A stretch of 45,225 nt of DNA, taken from an uncultured Prevotellaceae bacterium. Lineage in GTDB: Bacteria; Bacteroidota; Bacteroidia; Bacteroidales; Bacteroidaceae. The position numbers and the translations under genes are program-made. Shown in pieces: positions 6,410-14,598 of this stretch; position 1 is the first letter of the stretch; each line of letters starts with the position of its first letter. Where the stretch lies: contig CAMVFC010000010.1 in the NCBI GenBank assembly GCA_947166655.1, positions 1 through 45,225 on the forward strand, given 5' to 3'. The notes beneath the pieces are model-generated. The model worked only from the letters and a program-made list of their open reading frames with translations, did not search any database and was not told where the DNA came from.

Positions 6410-7225
6410 ATGATAACTCAAGGAAAATACAGACACACCTACACATCGACGGCATCGGACATCACGCCGCTGTACCGCCTGACCCCCAACGCACTGCTGA
6501 TGTACTTTCAGGACAGCTTCGCCCGCCTGATGACCCGCCACCGCCTGGCCGCCTTCGATATCGTCGGGCAGCGCCGCATGTGGGTCATCACGGAGGTGCA
6601 GATGGACATCCAGCCCACCGTCACCTTCTGGTCCGAGGACTTCACCGTGGAGCTGTGGGTGAGCGAGCTGACGTCGCTCCGCATCTACTGTGACTTCCGC
6701 ATCCTGCGTGCAGCCCCCTCGGCTTTGCCGCTTGCCGACGAGAAGAACGACATGCTGATAGCTTCCGGCACCAGCCAATGGAACATCCTTAACCTCGACA
6801 CCAAGCGCCTGGAGACCACCGACTTCCTGGCCGACCGCCTGACCGTAGTGCCCGAACTGATGACCGCCAGCCACAAGAAGGTTCGCTTCCCCAAACCGCA
6901 GCCTGCACTCATGCAGATGCAGCACCGGGCCACACGCCTGGACCTCGACTTCAACTTTCACGTCAGCAACCGCAGCTACGTCAGCATCGCCCTGCTGACC
7001 ATGCCCGAGGAGGTGCTGGCCACACAGATGCTGACGTCGCTCACCGTCCACTGGTTGCACGAGACTTATCTCGACGACACGCTCACCTGCAGCCTGTCGC
7101 GCACCGACGACGGCAGCTACCTGCACTCCCTGACCAACGCCGAGGGCGTGGTCGTCTGCCAACTCTTGAGTCGCTGGCAGCAGCAGCCCGACGCGCCCGA
7201 CATCAGCGAAGTGATTAACAGATAG
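6410..7225 (+). CDS. Acyl-ACP thioesterase (FatA/Acyl-ACP_TE family)
   Basis: This 271-residue protein is the usual size for bacterial acyl-ACP thioesterases, which hydrolyse acyl-ACP to free fatty acid and ACP in the cytoplasm. It has two tandem hot-dog folds. The first (residues 1-145) includes LTPNALLMYFQDSFARL, MWVITEVQMDIQPTVTFWSEDFTVELW and the linking ASGTSQWNILNLDTKRL. The second (about 170-271) includes the LDFNFHVSNRSYVSIAL segment that replaces the plant DxNxHVNN active-site motif. The start MITQGKY at 6410 is chosen because the frame upstream overlaps the SMR gene. There is no signal peptide. Confidence 0.85.
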   Translation: MITQGKYRHTYTSTASDITPLYRLTPNALLMYFQDSFARLMTRHRLAAFDIVGQRRMWVITEVQMDIQPTVTFWSEDFTVELWVSELTSLRIYCDFRILRAAPSALPLADEKNDMLIASGTSQWNILNLDTKRLETTDFLADRLTVVPELMTASHKKVRFPKPQPALMQMQHRATRLDLDFNFHVSNRSYVSIALLTMPEEVLATQMLTSLTVHWLHETYLDDTLTCSLSRTDDGSYLHSLTNAEGVVVCQLLSRWQQQPDAPDISEVINR

Positions 7226-7287
7226 TTTTTTTCTCCCCCAGACTTCATTTTTCCGGCTAAATGACAACACCTTTCGCGGATTCTTTA

Positions 7288-7295
7288 TACCTTTG
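7288..7295 (+). promoter_or_regulatory. -7 promoter element for the cupin lipoprotein gene
   Basis: TACCTTTG at 7288-7295 is a consensus -7 box with no clear -33 TTTG. Transcription from near 7301 gives a leader of about 44 nt before the ATG at 7345 and argues against the in-frame ATG at 7261. Confidence 0.5.
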
Positions 7296-7344
7296 CCTCG
7301 TCGGAACAATCCAGAAAATGTCGAACATAACATCTCTGACAATT

Positions 7345-7818
7345 ATGAAACGAAACGCATTGCGGGTGCTCGCCGCCACCCTAAGCCTCTGCGGCCTCTG
7401 CCTGACCACCTCCTGCAAGAGGTCTTCTACCAACGACCAACAGCCTGAAGTACAGCAGGTGCAGTCCGAAGAACTGATACGCACCAGCCAGAGCTGGGAT
7501 GGCGTAGAGCTGCCCGACTACCTGCAGGGACGGCCCGAACTGGTAGCCGTGAAATACGTCTTCCCCGCCGGCAAGAAACTCGGATGGCACCACCATCCCG
7601 TCATGAACTACGGCATACTCGTACAGGGCGAGCTCACCATCATCGGTCTCGACGGCAGGGAAAAAGTAGTCCATCAGGGCGAAGCCGTCGTAGAGATGGT
7701 AGGCACCGTGCACCACGGCGAGAACCGCGGCAAAGAACCTGTCATCCTCTACATGTTCTACCTCTCGCAGAAAGACCTGCCCCTCGCCGTGCAGCATCCG
7801 GAGATTCCGCTGAACTGA
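7345..7818 (+). CDS. Cupin-domain lipoprotein
   Basis: The protein has 157 residues. A lipoprotein signal peptide ends in LTTSC with the lipidated Cys at residue 24. Residues about 70-145 form one cupin beta-barrel. The first cupin motif is visible as GWHHHPVMNYGILVQGELTI, with His ligands in HHH and no clear Glu ligand; the second follows as GEAVVEMVGTVHHGENRG. Such barrels bind a metal and serve many reactions, so the substrate cannot be named. It would be membrane-anchored and probably periplasmic. It is convergent with folD and separated from it by a repeat-rich region. Confidence 0.8.
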   Translation: MKRNALRVLAATLSLCGLCLTTSCKRSSTNDQQPEVQQVQSEELIRTSQSWDGVELPDYLQGRPELVAVKYVFPAGKKLGWHHHPVMNYGILVQGELTIIGLDGREKVVHQGEAVVEMVGTVHHGENRGKEPVILYMFYLSQKDLPLAVQHPEIPLN

Positions 7819-7839
7819 CGCAATCTTTCCGGAAAGACC

Positions 7840-7857
7840 GTCCTACACCTGTAGGAC
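7840..7857 (+). terminator. Possible terminator hairpin of the cupin gene
   Basis: GTCCTACA pairs with TGTAGGAC in an 8-bp perfect inverted repeat, 22 bp after the cupin stop codon. The nominal loop is only two bases, so the outermost closing pairs would open in RNA, and there is no T-run after it. The evidence for termination is weak. Confidence 0.35.
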
Positions 7858-7900
7858 AGGAACGGAACTGCCGCCGTCTATAGAGGGAAGCGGTCACAGG

Positions 7901-8086
7901 ATTGCAGCGAGCGTAGCCTCTGTCTTGAGTCGTTTTTTGCTTTGGGCTGAAGAAGCCACGCGGGCAACATGAAGCCCCCTGTCATTCCCCGGCGGGGATG
8001 AGAAAGCAGAGAATGACAGGACAGAGGTTACGCTCACTGTATGATTCCCTATGAGTCATCACCATTGCAGCGAGGGCAGCCTCTGT
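7901..8086. repeat. Short repeats: two direct copies and one inverted copy
   Basis: ATTGCAGCGAGCGTAGCCTC (first 20 nt of 7901-7923) recurs with two changes at 8064-8086, and its inverse lies at 8021-8042 (ACAGAGGTTACGCTCACTGT). A fourth partial copy, ATTGCAGCGAACGC, is at 31737-31750 beside the promoter of the DUF3078 gene. After both direct copies comes a GTTTTTT stretch and a CTGAAG-containing segment, so the unit seems longer than the core. Confidence 0.6.
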
Positions 8087-8130
8087 TTTTGGGGAACAGT
8101 TTTTTCCTTGAACTGAAGGAGCGAAACAGC

Positions 8131-8259
8131 GCGAACACCCTACCCTTTTGCTCGCCACGCCCAACACTTTTATGCGCCACGCCTAACACTTGAGTTTGTT
8201 CCATCGTGATGGAACCATCATTCCATCGTGATGGAACCATCGTTCCATCGTGATGGAAC
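8131..8259. repeat. 22-bp-periodic composite array (three degenerate units plus three palindromes)
   Basis: Units related to CGCCACGCCCAACACTTTT begin at 8131 (diverged), 8153 and 8175. Palindromes with the core TTCCATC-GT-GATGGAA lie at 8198-8215, 8220-8237 and 8242-8259. Every unit is offset by 22 bp. The palindromic part with its flanks, 8194-8263, is identical to 28654-28723, and the whole block is bounded by GTTTG and CAAAC. It sits between two convergent genes (cupin lipoprotein and folD). The spacers are 4 bp, so this is not a CRISPR array. Confidence 0.85.
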
Positions 8260-8533
8260 AAACCCCACCCCTTGACGACTCTCCCTCCAGCGCCTGGCTC
8301 AGCAGACAAAACCGACGCACGCAGGCGGCATTTCCTGTCGCACAAAACCGAGGATGAGACTTCCGTGAAGCCCAATCGGCCATTAGACCAATATATAGGC
8401 TATCGACAATGGTTTTCATTATTTATTGCGGTGATAAGCGAAAACACTGCTCAAAACTGAAGCTATTCTCACCGCTATTCTAATGACCGACTGGGATTGA
8501 AGTGGCTCTCTCCCTGACATCTCCAATACCAAA

Positions 8534-8566
8534 GGAGCATCCCCGGCTCTTCTCCGGGGATGCTCC
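8534..8566 (-). terminator. folD operon terminator hairpin
   Basis: GGAGCATCCCCGG and CCGGGGATGCTCC form a perfect 13-bp stem around a 7-nt loop. On the minus strand it follows the folD stop (8595) by about 28 nt and is followed by TTTGGTA. It is the only strong hairpin just after the long minus-strand gene block. Confidence 0.75.
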
Positions 8567-8594
8567 TGTTTCTTACGCGCGCAAAATGCTGCGG

Positions 8595-9542
8595 TCAGTC
8601 GTAGTACTCGTGGCGTGCTGCGGCGAGGGTGTTCTGCATGAGCATACAGATGGTCATGGGTCCGACGCCTCCGGGCACGGGAGTGATCTTGGCAGCGAGG
8701 GGTGCCACGGCCTGGAAGTCGACGTCGCCCTGCAGGCGGAAGCCTCGCGGACGTGTGGCATCCGGGACGCGTGTGGTACCCACGTCGATGACGACAGCGC
8801 CAGGCTTGACCATGTCGGCGGTGACGAAAGCAGGCTGTCCGATGGCAGCGATGAGGATGTCGGCCTCGCGGCATTCCTGCTTCAGGGTCTTGGAGCGGGA
8901 GTGGCAGACCGTGACGGTGGCGTCGACACCGCGTTGCATCATCAGCTGAGCCATAGGCTTACCGACAATGTTGGAACGCCCCAGGATGACGCACTTGGCA
9001 CCCGCCGTGGGCACTTCGTAGCGGCGCAGCAGCTCCAGAATGCCCTTCGGCGTGGCGCTGATGAAAGCGGGCAGACCGATGGCCATGCGGCCGACGTTGA
9101 TGGGATGGAATCCGTCGACGTCCTTGCGGTAGTCGATGGCCTCGATAACCTTCTGCTCGTCGATGTGCCGCGGCAGGGGCAGTTGCACGATGAAGCCATC
9201 GATGTCGGCATCGTCGTTCAGACGCTGCACGCAGGTGAGCAGCTCGGCTTCGGTGATGTCGGCCTCGAAACGGAGAAGAGTGCTGCGGAAGCCACACTCC
9301 TCGCACGCGCGTACTTTATTATTTACATAGGTCTCGGAACCGCCGTCGTGTCCCACGAGGATAGCTGCCAGGTGGGGACGTCGGCCGCCAGCGGCAACGA
9401 TGCGCTCCACTTCCTGCTTGATTTCGGCCTTGATAGTGGCTGCGGTAGCCTTGCCGTCGATTAACGAAAAAGTCCCAGACTCTCCCTCCGCCCTCCCTAC
9501 AGGGGAGGGAGCAATTACCTTTGAGGATTGTTGTTCGCTCAT
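8595..9542 (-). CDS. folD: Bifunctional methylenetetrahydrofolate dehydrogenase/cyclohydrolase
   Basis: This 315-residue cytoplasmic enzyme converts 5,10-methylene-THF to 10-formyl-THF in two NADP-dependent/hydrolytic steps. The family signatures are complete: [17 protein letters not shown] with the catalytic Tyr and Lys, VQLPLPRHI, the nucleotide-binding [14 protein letters not shown], and the C-terminal [12 protein letters not shown]. It is about 20-25 residues longer than usual because residues about 11-23 ([13 protein letters not shown]) derive from a GC-rich repeat inside the reading frame; no alternative start lies between the repeat and the conserved LIDGKA. It follows ffh by 77 bp and is last in the block. 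A truncated copy lies at 5391-5760. Confidence 0.97.
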   Translation of the reverse strand: MSEQQSSKVIAPSPVGRAEGESGTFSLIDGKATAATIKAEIKQEVERIVAAGGRRPHLAAILVGHDGGSETYVNNKVRACEECGFRSTLLRFEADITEAELLTCVQRLNDDADIDGFIVQLPLPRHIDEQKVIEAIDYRKDVDGFHPINVGRMAIGLPAFISATPKGILELLRRYEVPTAGAKCVILGRSNIVGKPMAQLMMQRGVDATVTVCHSRSKTLKQECREADILIAAIGQPAFVTADMVKPGAVVIDVGTTRVPDATRPRGFRLQGDVDFQAVAPLAAKITPVPGGVGPMTICMLMQNTLAAARHEYYD

Positions 9543-9616
9543 AGTGCTTATGTTTTTGATAAATAATCTTGTTCGGTTACCGTTTCCTCCCTTATAGGGA
9601 GGGCGTGGGAGAGTCT
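9478..9616. repeat. Two facing GC-rich palindromic repeats around the folD start
   Basis: Copy 1 (9478-9511) lies inside the folD coding sequence and contains the hairpin CCCTCCC/GGGGAGGG. Copy 2 (9586-9616) lies in the ffh-folD gap and contains CCTCCC-TTATA-GGGAGG. In opposite orientations they share about 19 of 22 bases over TAGGGAGGGCG..GGGAGAGTC. They are REP-like; a related string occurs in the linker of the SpoIID fusion at 24838-24873. Confidence 0.7.
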
Positions 9617-9619
9617 CCT

Positions 9620-10945
9620 CTACCTTCTCGGCATCCTGGCCATCATCTGAGCCATCTTGGGGTCGGTGACCATTTTCATCATCTTGCGCGTCTGATCGAA
9701 CTGCTTGATGAGGCGGTTGACGGCAGCGATGTCGGTGCCGGAGCCTTTGGCGATGCGCTGCCGGCGACTGGTGTTGAGCAATTCAGGGTGGGTGCGTTCC
9801 TTGGGAGTCATGCTGAGGATAATGGCCTCGATGCCCTTGAAGGCGTCGTCGTCGATATCAATATCCTTGAGAGCCTTGCCCACGCCGGGAATCATCGAAG
9901 CGAGATCCTTGATGTTGCCCATCTTCTTGATTTGCTGGATCTGGCTGTAGAAGTCGTTGAAGTCGAACTGATTCTTCTGTATCTTCTTCTGCAGACGTCG
10001 TGCTTCCTCTTCGTCGTACTGCTCCTGTGCGCGCTCCACGAGGCTGACAATGTCGCCCATGCCGAGGATACGGTCGGCCATACGTGCGGGATGGAAGGGG
10101 TCGATGGCCTCCATTTTCTCGCCCGTGCCCACGAACTTGATGGGCTTGTCGACGACGGTACGGATGGAGAGGGCGGCACCGCCACGGGTGTCACCGTCGA
10201 GCTTGGTGAGGACAACACCGGTGTAGTCGAGACGGTCGTTGAACTCCTTGGCGGTGTTCACGGCATCCTGACCTGTCATGGCATCGACGACGAAGAGCGT
10301 CTCGTCGGGATCGATGGCCTGCTTGATGGCGGCAATCTCCTGCATGAGCTTCTCGTCGATGGCCAGACGGCCGGCGGTATCGACGATGACGGTGTCGTGT
10401 CCCTTGGCCTTAGCCTCATGAATGGCATGGAGAGCGATCTGCACAGGGTCCTGCGAATCGGGTTCCATGTAGATGGGTACTCCGATTTGCTCTGCCAGCA
10501 CGCGCAACTGCTCTACGGCAGCAGGACGATAGACGTCGCATGCGGCCAGCAGAGGGCGGCGCTGCTGCTTGTTCTTCAGCATGTTGGCGAGTTTGCCTGC
10601 GAAGGTGGTCTTACCGGCACCGTTCAGGCCCGCCATGAGGATGACGGCGGGATGGCCCTTGAGCTGCAGCTCGGACGTCTCGCCGCCCATGAGCAGAGCC
10701 AGCTCATCGTGGACAATCTTGACCATCATCTGCTGCGGCTTGACAGCGGTGAGGACGTTCTGCCCGAGGGCTTTCTGCTTGACAGTATCGGTGAACTGCT
10801 TGGCCACCTTATAGTTCACGTCGGCATCGAGGAGCGCACGGCGTACGTCCTTCAGCGTCTCGGCGACGTTGATTTCTGTGATCTTGCCTTCGCCCTTCAG
10901 GATCTTGAAGGACCGTTCGAGGCGTTCAGATAAATTTTCAAACAC
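9620..10945 (-). CDS. ffh: Signal recognition particle GTPase Ffh (SRP54)
   Basis: This 441-residue protein is the usual Ffh length. The N domain (1-~90) precedes the GTPase G domain with P-loop GLNGAGKT (106-113), DTAGRL and [14 protein letters not shown]. The Met-containing M domain (about 295-441), which binds SRP RNA and signal sequences, contains [10 protein letters not shown] and a repetitive Met-rich end ([17 protein letters not shown]). It targets ribosomes translating membrane and exported proteins to FtsY and the Sec translocon. It lies between a glycosidase gene (45 bp upstream) and folD, and secG is only one gene further upstream, so two export components share the block. Confidence 0.97.
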   Translation of the reverse strand: MFENLSERLERSFKILKGEGKITEINVAETLKDVRRALLDADVNYKVAKQFTDTVKQKALGQNVLTAVKPQQMMVKIVHDELALLMGGETSELQLKGHPAVILMAGLNGAGKTTFAGKLANMLKNKQQRRPLLAACDVYRPAAVEQLRVLAEQIGVPIYMEPDSQDPVQIALHAIHEAKAKGHDTVIVDTAGRLAIDEKLMQEIAAIKQAIDPDETLFVVDAMTGQDAVNTAKEFNDRLDYTGVVLTKLDGDTRGGAALSIRTVVDKPIKFVGTGEKMEAIDPFHPARMADRILGMGDIVSLVERAQEQYDEEEARRLQKKIQKNQFDFNDFYSQIQQIKKMGNIKDLASMIPGVGKALKDIDIDDDAFKGIEAIILSMTPKERTHPELLNTSRRQRIAKGSGTDIAAVNRLIKQFDQTRKMMKMVTDPKMAQMMARMPRR

Positions 10946-10990
10946 TGTGGTATATGAGGATTTAATGATTTAGGAATTGGCATTTGAGGG

Positions 10991-13420
10991 TCAGGGGCGC
11001 ACGAAGAGTTCGTCGATGACGACTCCGTCGTCGAGGGCGGTGACCTGAATGGTGTGCTCGTCGGTGGAAGTGCTCACGGGCAGGGAGGTCTCGATGATGG
11101 CATAGCCACGGAGTACATTCTGCTTCCACTCTTCGCTGCGGCCCTCAGTGCGGTAGGTGAGCGTCACCGGCAGACCGCCATCGAGGCTGACGGCAATGCG
11201 CTGCTGCGCCTCAATGGGATGGGTGGGCAGCATGTGAAGCACGAGCTGTGCGTGGTCTGCACTGGCGAACTGATGGGAGAAGCGATAGGTCAGGTCGCAG
11301 CCTTTCGGCAGAGGCATCGCCCGGATGCTGGCGCCGAGGCCGAGTACTGGGTCGAGGATGGCTTTTCCAGAGAAGGAAGCGCCATGGTAGCTGGCACCGT
11401 AGAAGGTGGCAACATAGTCGGGCTCGGCCGGCAGCGGCGTGTCGACCTGCGTATGGGGTACGGGCTGGAAGACGGGGAGGCCGCGCGGATTGCTGCTCAT
11501 GATGCCCTGCCACTTGCCGCCCTTCAGGGCATTGTACTGAAGAGTCAGTTCCTGAACACGATTGTGTGCCAGGTCGCTGCGCTGCCAGGTGGCAGCCACA
11601 TCCTCGGCCTGCAGCCATGCACGCCCGTGGCGCGCCAGCTGTGCCAGCAGATACTTCTCGTTCTGGGCGATGGTGGCCATGATGGGGTACTCGACCAGCT
11701 CAAAGAAAGCGTCGTAACGCAAGGGATGTGTACGCCGGACAGAATCGGCCACCCACTCCAGATTGCGACGCATCAGGTCGTAACGCCCCAGACGATGGCG
11801 TATCTTCCGCTCGCTCCAAGGCAGATCGCGGACGGAGGACCAGTCGACAGGACTATCCTTGGGTTCTTCCACGCGCGTGCCTGCCAGGTGCTCGGGCTTC
11901 ATCTGGAACGAGAGCTGGTAGTGCTCCTTCATGTAGACCGAAAGCAGGCGTGCCACGTCGCGCCCCACGTTGCGGGCAAAGAACTCTTCCAGATGACGCC
12001 CCACGGTGAGGGCCTTCACGCTGTCTATGCTCCACGCCATGTCGGAGAAGAGCTGCACCTGGTACTCTGCAGGCTTGATGTCGCCCACGTTAAGCACCCA
12101 CATACGGTTGGCGCCGTGGTAATAGGCCTCGTAAAACTGCTGGTACATGAGGAACGGACTGGCCGTGGCCAGCCACAGGTAGTCGTGGGGACGTCCCCAG
12201 TAAGAAACGTGGTAGTAGACGCCATTGCCGCCGAGACGCTTGCGCTCGGCCTCGGTGGGGAAATGGCGGATGTAGCCGTAGTTGTCGTCGCACCACAGCA
12301 GTGTGACGTCGTCGGGAACCTCAAGGCCGGCGTTATAGGCATCGAGGACTTCCTTATAGGGGATGAAGACCTGCGGAATATTCCATAAGGGCCTGTTCAG
12401 CTGCTCCTTAAGAATCTTGCGTTGTGCCTCGAAGATCTTCGTGAGCTGCTTCTTGTGGTCCTCCACACTCTTGACGCCTTGCATGGCGCCGTCGTGCAAA
12501 CCTCGCATTCCGAGAGTGTACACCATCGGCTGACGCGCTGTCTGGCGGACACGTTCGGTCCAGAACTCGAGGACGGCCTTGCGGTTCTTGACATAGTTAT
12601 AGTCGCCCTTTCCGCGCAAGGCCCATTCGCCGGCAGCATTGCAGGCCATAGGCTCGCAATGGCTGGTGCCAATGGAAATGCCGTACTTGGCAGCCAATTC
12701 ACGACAGCCAGGCGTCAGGAAGAATGGCTTCGTGCACTCGTGCATGGGCGGCCAGTAAAGGTTCATGCGCAGACGCAGCATCAGCTCGAAGATGCGCTGT
12801 GTGGTCTGCGGACCGATGGCATGCTGGTCGTTGGGCTCATAGGTATAGGTGGCCCAGGGCAGCAGGCCCCAGTCTTCGTCGTTGATGAAGATGCCACGAT
12901 AGGTGACGTCCGGTGCCTGACGGTCCTGAAAGTCTTCAGGCAGGGAGAACTCCTCACGTGTCGGGGTCTCCACATCGGCCCACCACTCCCACGGCGACAC
13001 GCCCAGCAGACGTGTCACTTCGACGAGGCCATAGGCCGTGCCATAGCCGTCGCTACCGGCCACAACCAGACGTCCCTGTGCATCGACGGCCAGCTGGAAA
13101 GCCTGCGACTTGTCATCGAGCCATGAGAGGTCAAGCCCCGTCTGGCGAAGCAGATGGTCGCCTGCACCTTTGTAGGTTCCAACGATGATGCGAGCGCCTT
13201 TCTCGCGCACTTGCACGGTGGTGCCAAGGACGCGTTTGAAATCGTCGCGCATGAGATTCAATGCGGTGAAGACTACCGGCTGCTCCTTCCCGTCGAGGCC
13301 TACGAAGACTTTCTCCGATGGCGTTAAAAGGAAAGCGCTGGCCTGCGAGGTCAGCGCTGTCATAGCCAATGCAATCGCCGCAGCAAGAGTCTTTGTCCAG
13401 TTACTGAGCATGAAGCGCAT
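10991..13420 (-). CDS. GH115 family glycosidase (xylan alpha-1,2-glucuronidase type)
   Basis: The 809-residue protein has a signal peptide (ALAMTALTSQASA, cleavage near residue 29), so it acts in the periplasm or beyond. Family landmarks are the N-terminal domain with AFQLAVDAQGRLVVAGSDGYGTAYG, then YRGIFINDEDWGL, LRMNLYWPPMHE, GTSHCEPM, VTLLWCDDNYGYIR, GVYYHVSYWGRPHDYLWL and NVGDIKPAEYQ, with a C-terminal beta domain ending FVRP. GH115 enzymes remove (4-O-methyl-)glucuronic acid from xylan. No other xylan gene is near; it sits 14 bp after secG and 45 bp before ffh, an odd place for a catabolic gene. ATG at 13420 or 13411 are both possible starts. Confidence 0.9.
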   Translation of the reverse strand: MRFMLSNWTKTLAAAIALAMTALTSQASAFLLTPSEKVFVGLDGKEQPVVFTALNLMRDDFKRVLGTTVQVREKGARIIVGTYKGAGDHLLRQTGLDLSWLDDKSQAFQLAVDAQGRLVVAGSDGYGTAYGLVEVTRLLGVSPWEWWADVETPTREEFSLPEDFQDRQAPDVTYRGIFINDEDWGLLPWATYTYEPNDQHAIGPQTTQRIFELMLRLRMNLYWPPMHECTKPFFLTPGCRELAAKYGISIGTSHCEPMACNAAGEWALRGKGDYNYVKNRKAVLEFWTERVRQTARQPMVYTLGMRGLHDGAMQGVKSVEDHKKQLTKIFEAQRKILKEQLNRPLWNIPQVFIPYKEVLDAYNAGLEVPDDVTLLWCDDNYGYIRHFPTEAERKRLGGNGVYYHVSYWGRPHDYLWLATASPFLMYQQFYEAYYHGANRMWVLNVGDIKPAEYQVQLFSDMAWSIDSVKALTVGRHLEEFFARNVGRDVARLLSVYMKEHYQLSFQMKPEHLAGTRVEEPKDSPVDWSSVRDLPWSERKIRHRLGRYDLMRRNLEWVADSVRRTHPLRYDAFFELVEYPIMATIAQNEKYLLAQLARHGRAWLQAEDVAATWQRSDLAHNRVQELTLQYNALKGGKWQGIMSSNPRGLPVFQPVPHTQVDTPLPAEPDYVATFYGASYHGASFSGKAILDPVLGLGASIRAMPLPKGCDLTYRFSHQFASADHAQLVLHMLPTHPIEAQQRIAVSLDGGLPVTLTYRTEGRSEEWKQNVLRGYAIIETSLPVSTSTDEHTIQVTALDDGVVIDELFVRP

Positions 13421-13434
13421 AGGTGAAAAGGATG

Positions 13435-13800
13435 TTAGTTGGCAGGAGCGTCGCTGGCAGGAGCATCGGCGGCAGGAGCCTCTGTGACGTCACTGACAGG
13501 GATGCCAGGCAGATTGGTGGGTGCTGTGGTCTGCTGTTCGGTGGCGATGCCTTCCATGACAGAGGTGTCGCTGGACACCGAGGGGATGAAGTAGACCGAC
13601 AGGACACTGCAGACAACCATCGCTGCAGCCAAGCCCCATGTGAGTTTCTCAATGACATCGGTCGTCTTGCGGACACCCATCACCTGATTACCGCTGGCAA
13701 AGCCGCTGGCCAGACCGCCTCCCTTGGACTCTTGAACGAGCACGACGAGGCACATGAAGATGGATGCAATGACGACGAGAATTACGAGTAATGTGTACAT
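13435..13800 (-). CDS. secG: Preprotein translocase subunit SecG
   Basis: This 121-residue protein has two membrane segments (residues about 3-22 and 50-72) joined by the conserved LVQESKGGGLASGFASGNQ loop. SecG assists SecYEG-mediated export in the inner membrane. After residue 75 there is a long acidic/Ala-Pro tail ending in a short repeat (APAADAPASDAPAN) that is not part of the conserved fold. It lies 11 bp after the TPR-like gene and 14 bp before the GH115 gene. Confidence 0.93.
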   Translation of the reverse strand: MYTLLVILVVIASIFMCLVVLVQESKGGGLASGFASGNQVMGVRKTTDVIEKLTWGLAAAMVVCSVLSVYFIPSVSSDTSVMEGIATEQQTTAPTNLPGIPVSDVTEAPAADAPASDAPAN

Positions 13801-13811
13801 TTGTTTGTTAT

Positions 13812-14588
13812 TTAATTATTGTTATTATTGCCGTTTTGGTTCCGTTCGTTGATGATTAATTTCTCAAGAAATCGGATTTGGTCTGCAAAGTAACGGTTTT
13901 TTTTCGGAAAATTCAAACTTAATCGCCGAATAATTTCAATTGCCTTGTTATATTTGCCTTGTTTTATGTAAATCCGGGCCAAAGTCTCGGTGAAAAGGAC
14001 ATCAGAGAGTTCATTATCGGACTGACGGTCGTCTTCAGCAGGAAGCTGATTGGTGTCCTGCGAAGGGGTGTCTTCCGGCAAGGTCTCCGGCTGGGATGCC
14101 GGCTGTTCGTTCTCCTCTGCAGATGAAGGAAGGGGCTGAGGCTGAACGGGGGGCAGAGGGAGCATCTCTTCCTCTTCCTGCTGCATGAGATAAGCCATAT
14201 AATCCACACCGGCATCCACGGCCTTGCTGCGGCGCGTCTGTCGGGAGGAGGCGTCGGGGCGAGCAGCGAGGAACGACGAGATGAGCGTCTGCGTGCGGTC
14301 TGCCGACGTATCCTGAGGAGTCGTAGGAACGGCGGTGTCACTCTGAGAGGTGATGCGGAATTTCTCCCCCTCTATCAACTCAAAGAGTTGACGGCGGTCG
14401 GGGACATACAGGGCCGCCTTACGCAACTCGTCACCGAAGCGCTCATCCTGATGAAGATAAAGTCCGCGGAGATAAAGCAACCGAGCGGCCTGAAAGACAG
14501 GATAACGATCCACAATCATCCTCAGCTCGTCTGTGGCAAGGGTGTCGAGGAGGTCGGGGTTCTGTATGTAAGTCGTTATTGATTGCAT
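13812..14588 (-). CDS. TPR-like hypothetical protein between lptE and secG
   Basis: The 258-residue protein has no signal peptide. Residues 1-90 are helical (LATDELRMIVDRYPVFQAARLLYLRGLYL), residues about 125-200 are low-complexity Pro/Gln/Glu, and residues about 205-245 contain one TPR-like pair (ETLARIYIKQGKYNKAIEIIRRLSLNFPKKN). It ends in an Asn run. A gene of this type often lies next to lptE and secG in Bacteroidota, to my knowledge without an assigned role; a scaffold or interaction protein is plausible. Confidence 0.75.
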   Translation of the reverse strand: MQSITTYIQNPDLLDTLATDELRMIVDRYPVFQAARLLYLRGLYLHQDERFGDELRKAALYVPDRRQLFELIEGEKFRITSQSDTAVPTTPQDTSADRTQTLISSFLAARPDASSRQTRRSKAVDAGVDYMAYLMQQEEEEMLPLPPVQPQPLPSSAEENEQPASQPETLPEDTPSQDTNQLPAEDDRQSDNELSDVLFTETLARIYIKQGKYNKAIEIIRRLSLNFPKKNRYFADQIRFLEKLIINERNQNGNNNNN

Positions 14589-14598
14589 AGTCGTAGGA

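Larger units (their letters stand above)
7819..8594. other. Repeat-filled convergent intergenic region
   Basis: No gene is supported. The region holds hairpin GTCCTACA-CC-TGTAGGAC (7840-7857), a 23-bp direct repeat beginning ATTGCAGCGAG (7901-7923 and 8064-8086) with an inverted partner (8021-8042), a 10-bp inverted repeat CCTGTCATTC...GAATGACAGG (7978-8020), the 22-bp-periodic array (8131-8259), a pair of facing dispersed repeats (8373-8398 and 8476-8494) and the folD terminator. Confidence 0.65.

Noticed and set aside
6227..7342. 371-codon minus-strand frame opposite the thioesterase
   Set aside because: It is a GC-rich shadow; the residues are compositionally biased and no domain is visible, whereas the plus-strand frame is a full thioesterase.
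8198..8259. CRISPR-like regular array
   Set aside because: The repeats are 18-bp palindromes with 4-bp spacers and only three copies; spacers are far too short and no cas gene is nearby.
11054..13126. Long plus-strand frames opposite the GH115 gene
   Set aside because: They are antisense shadows of a well-conserved glycosidase and carry no recognisable motif.
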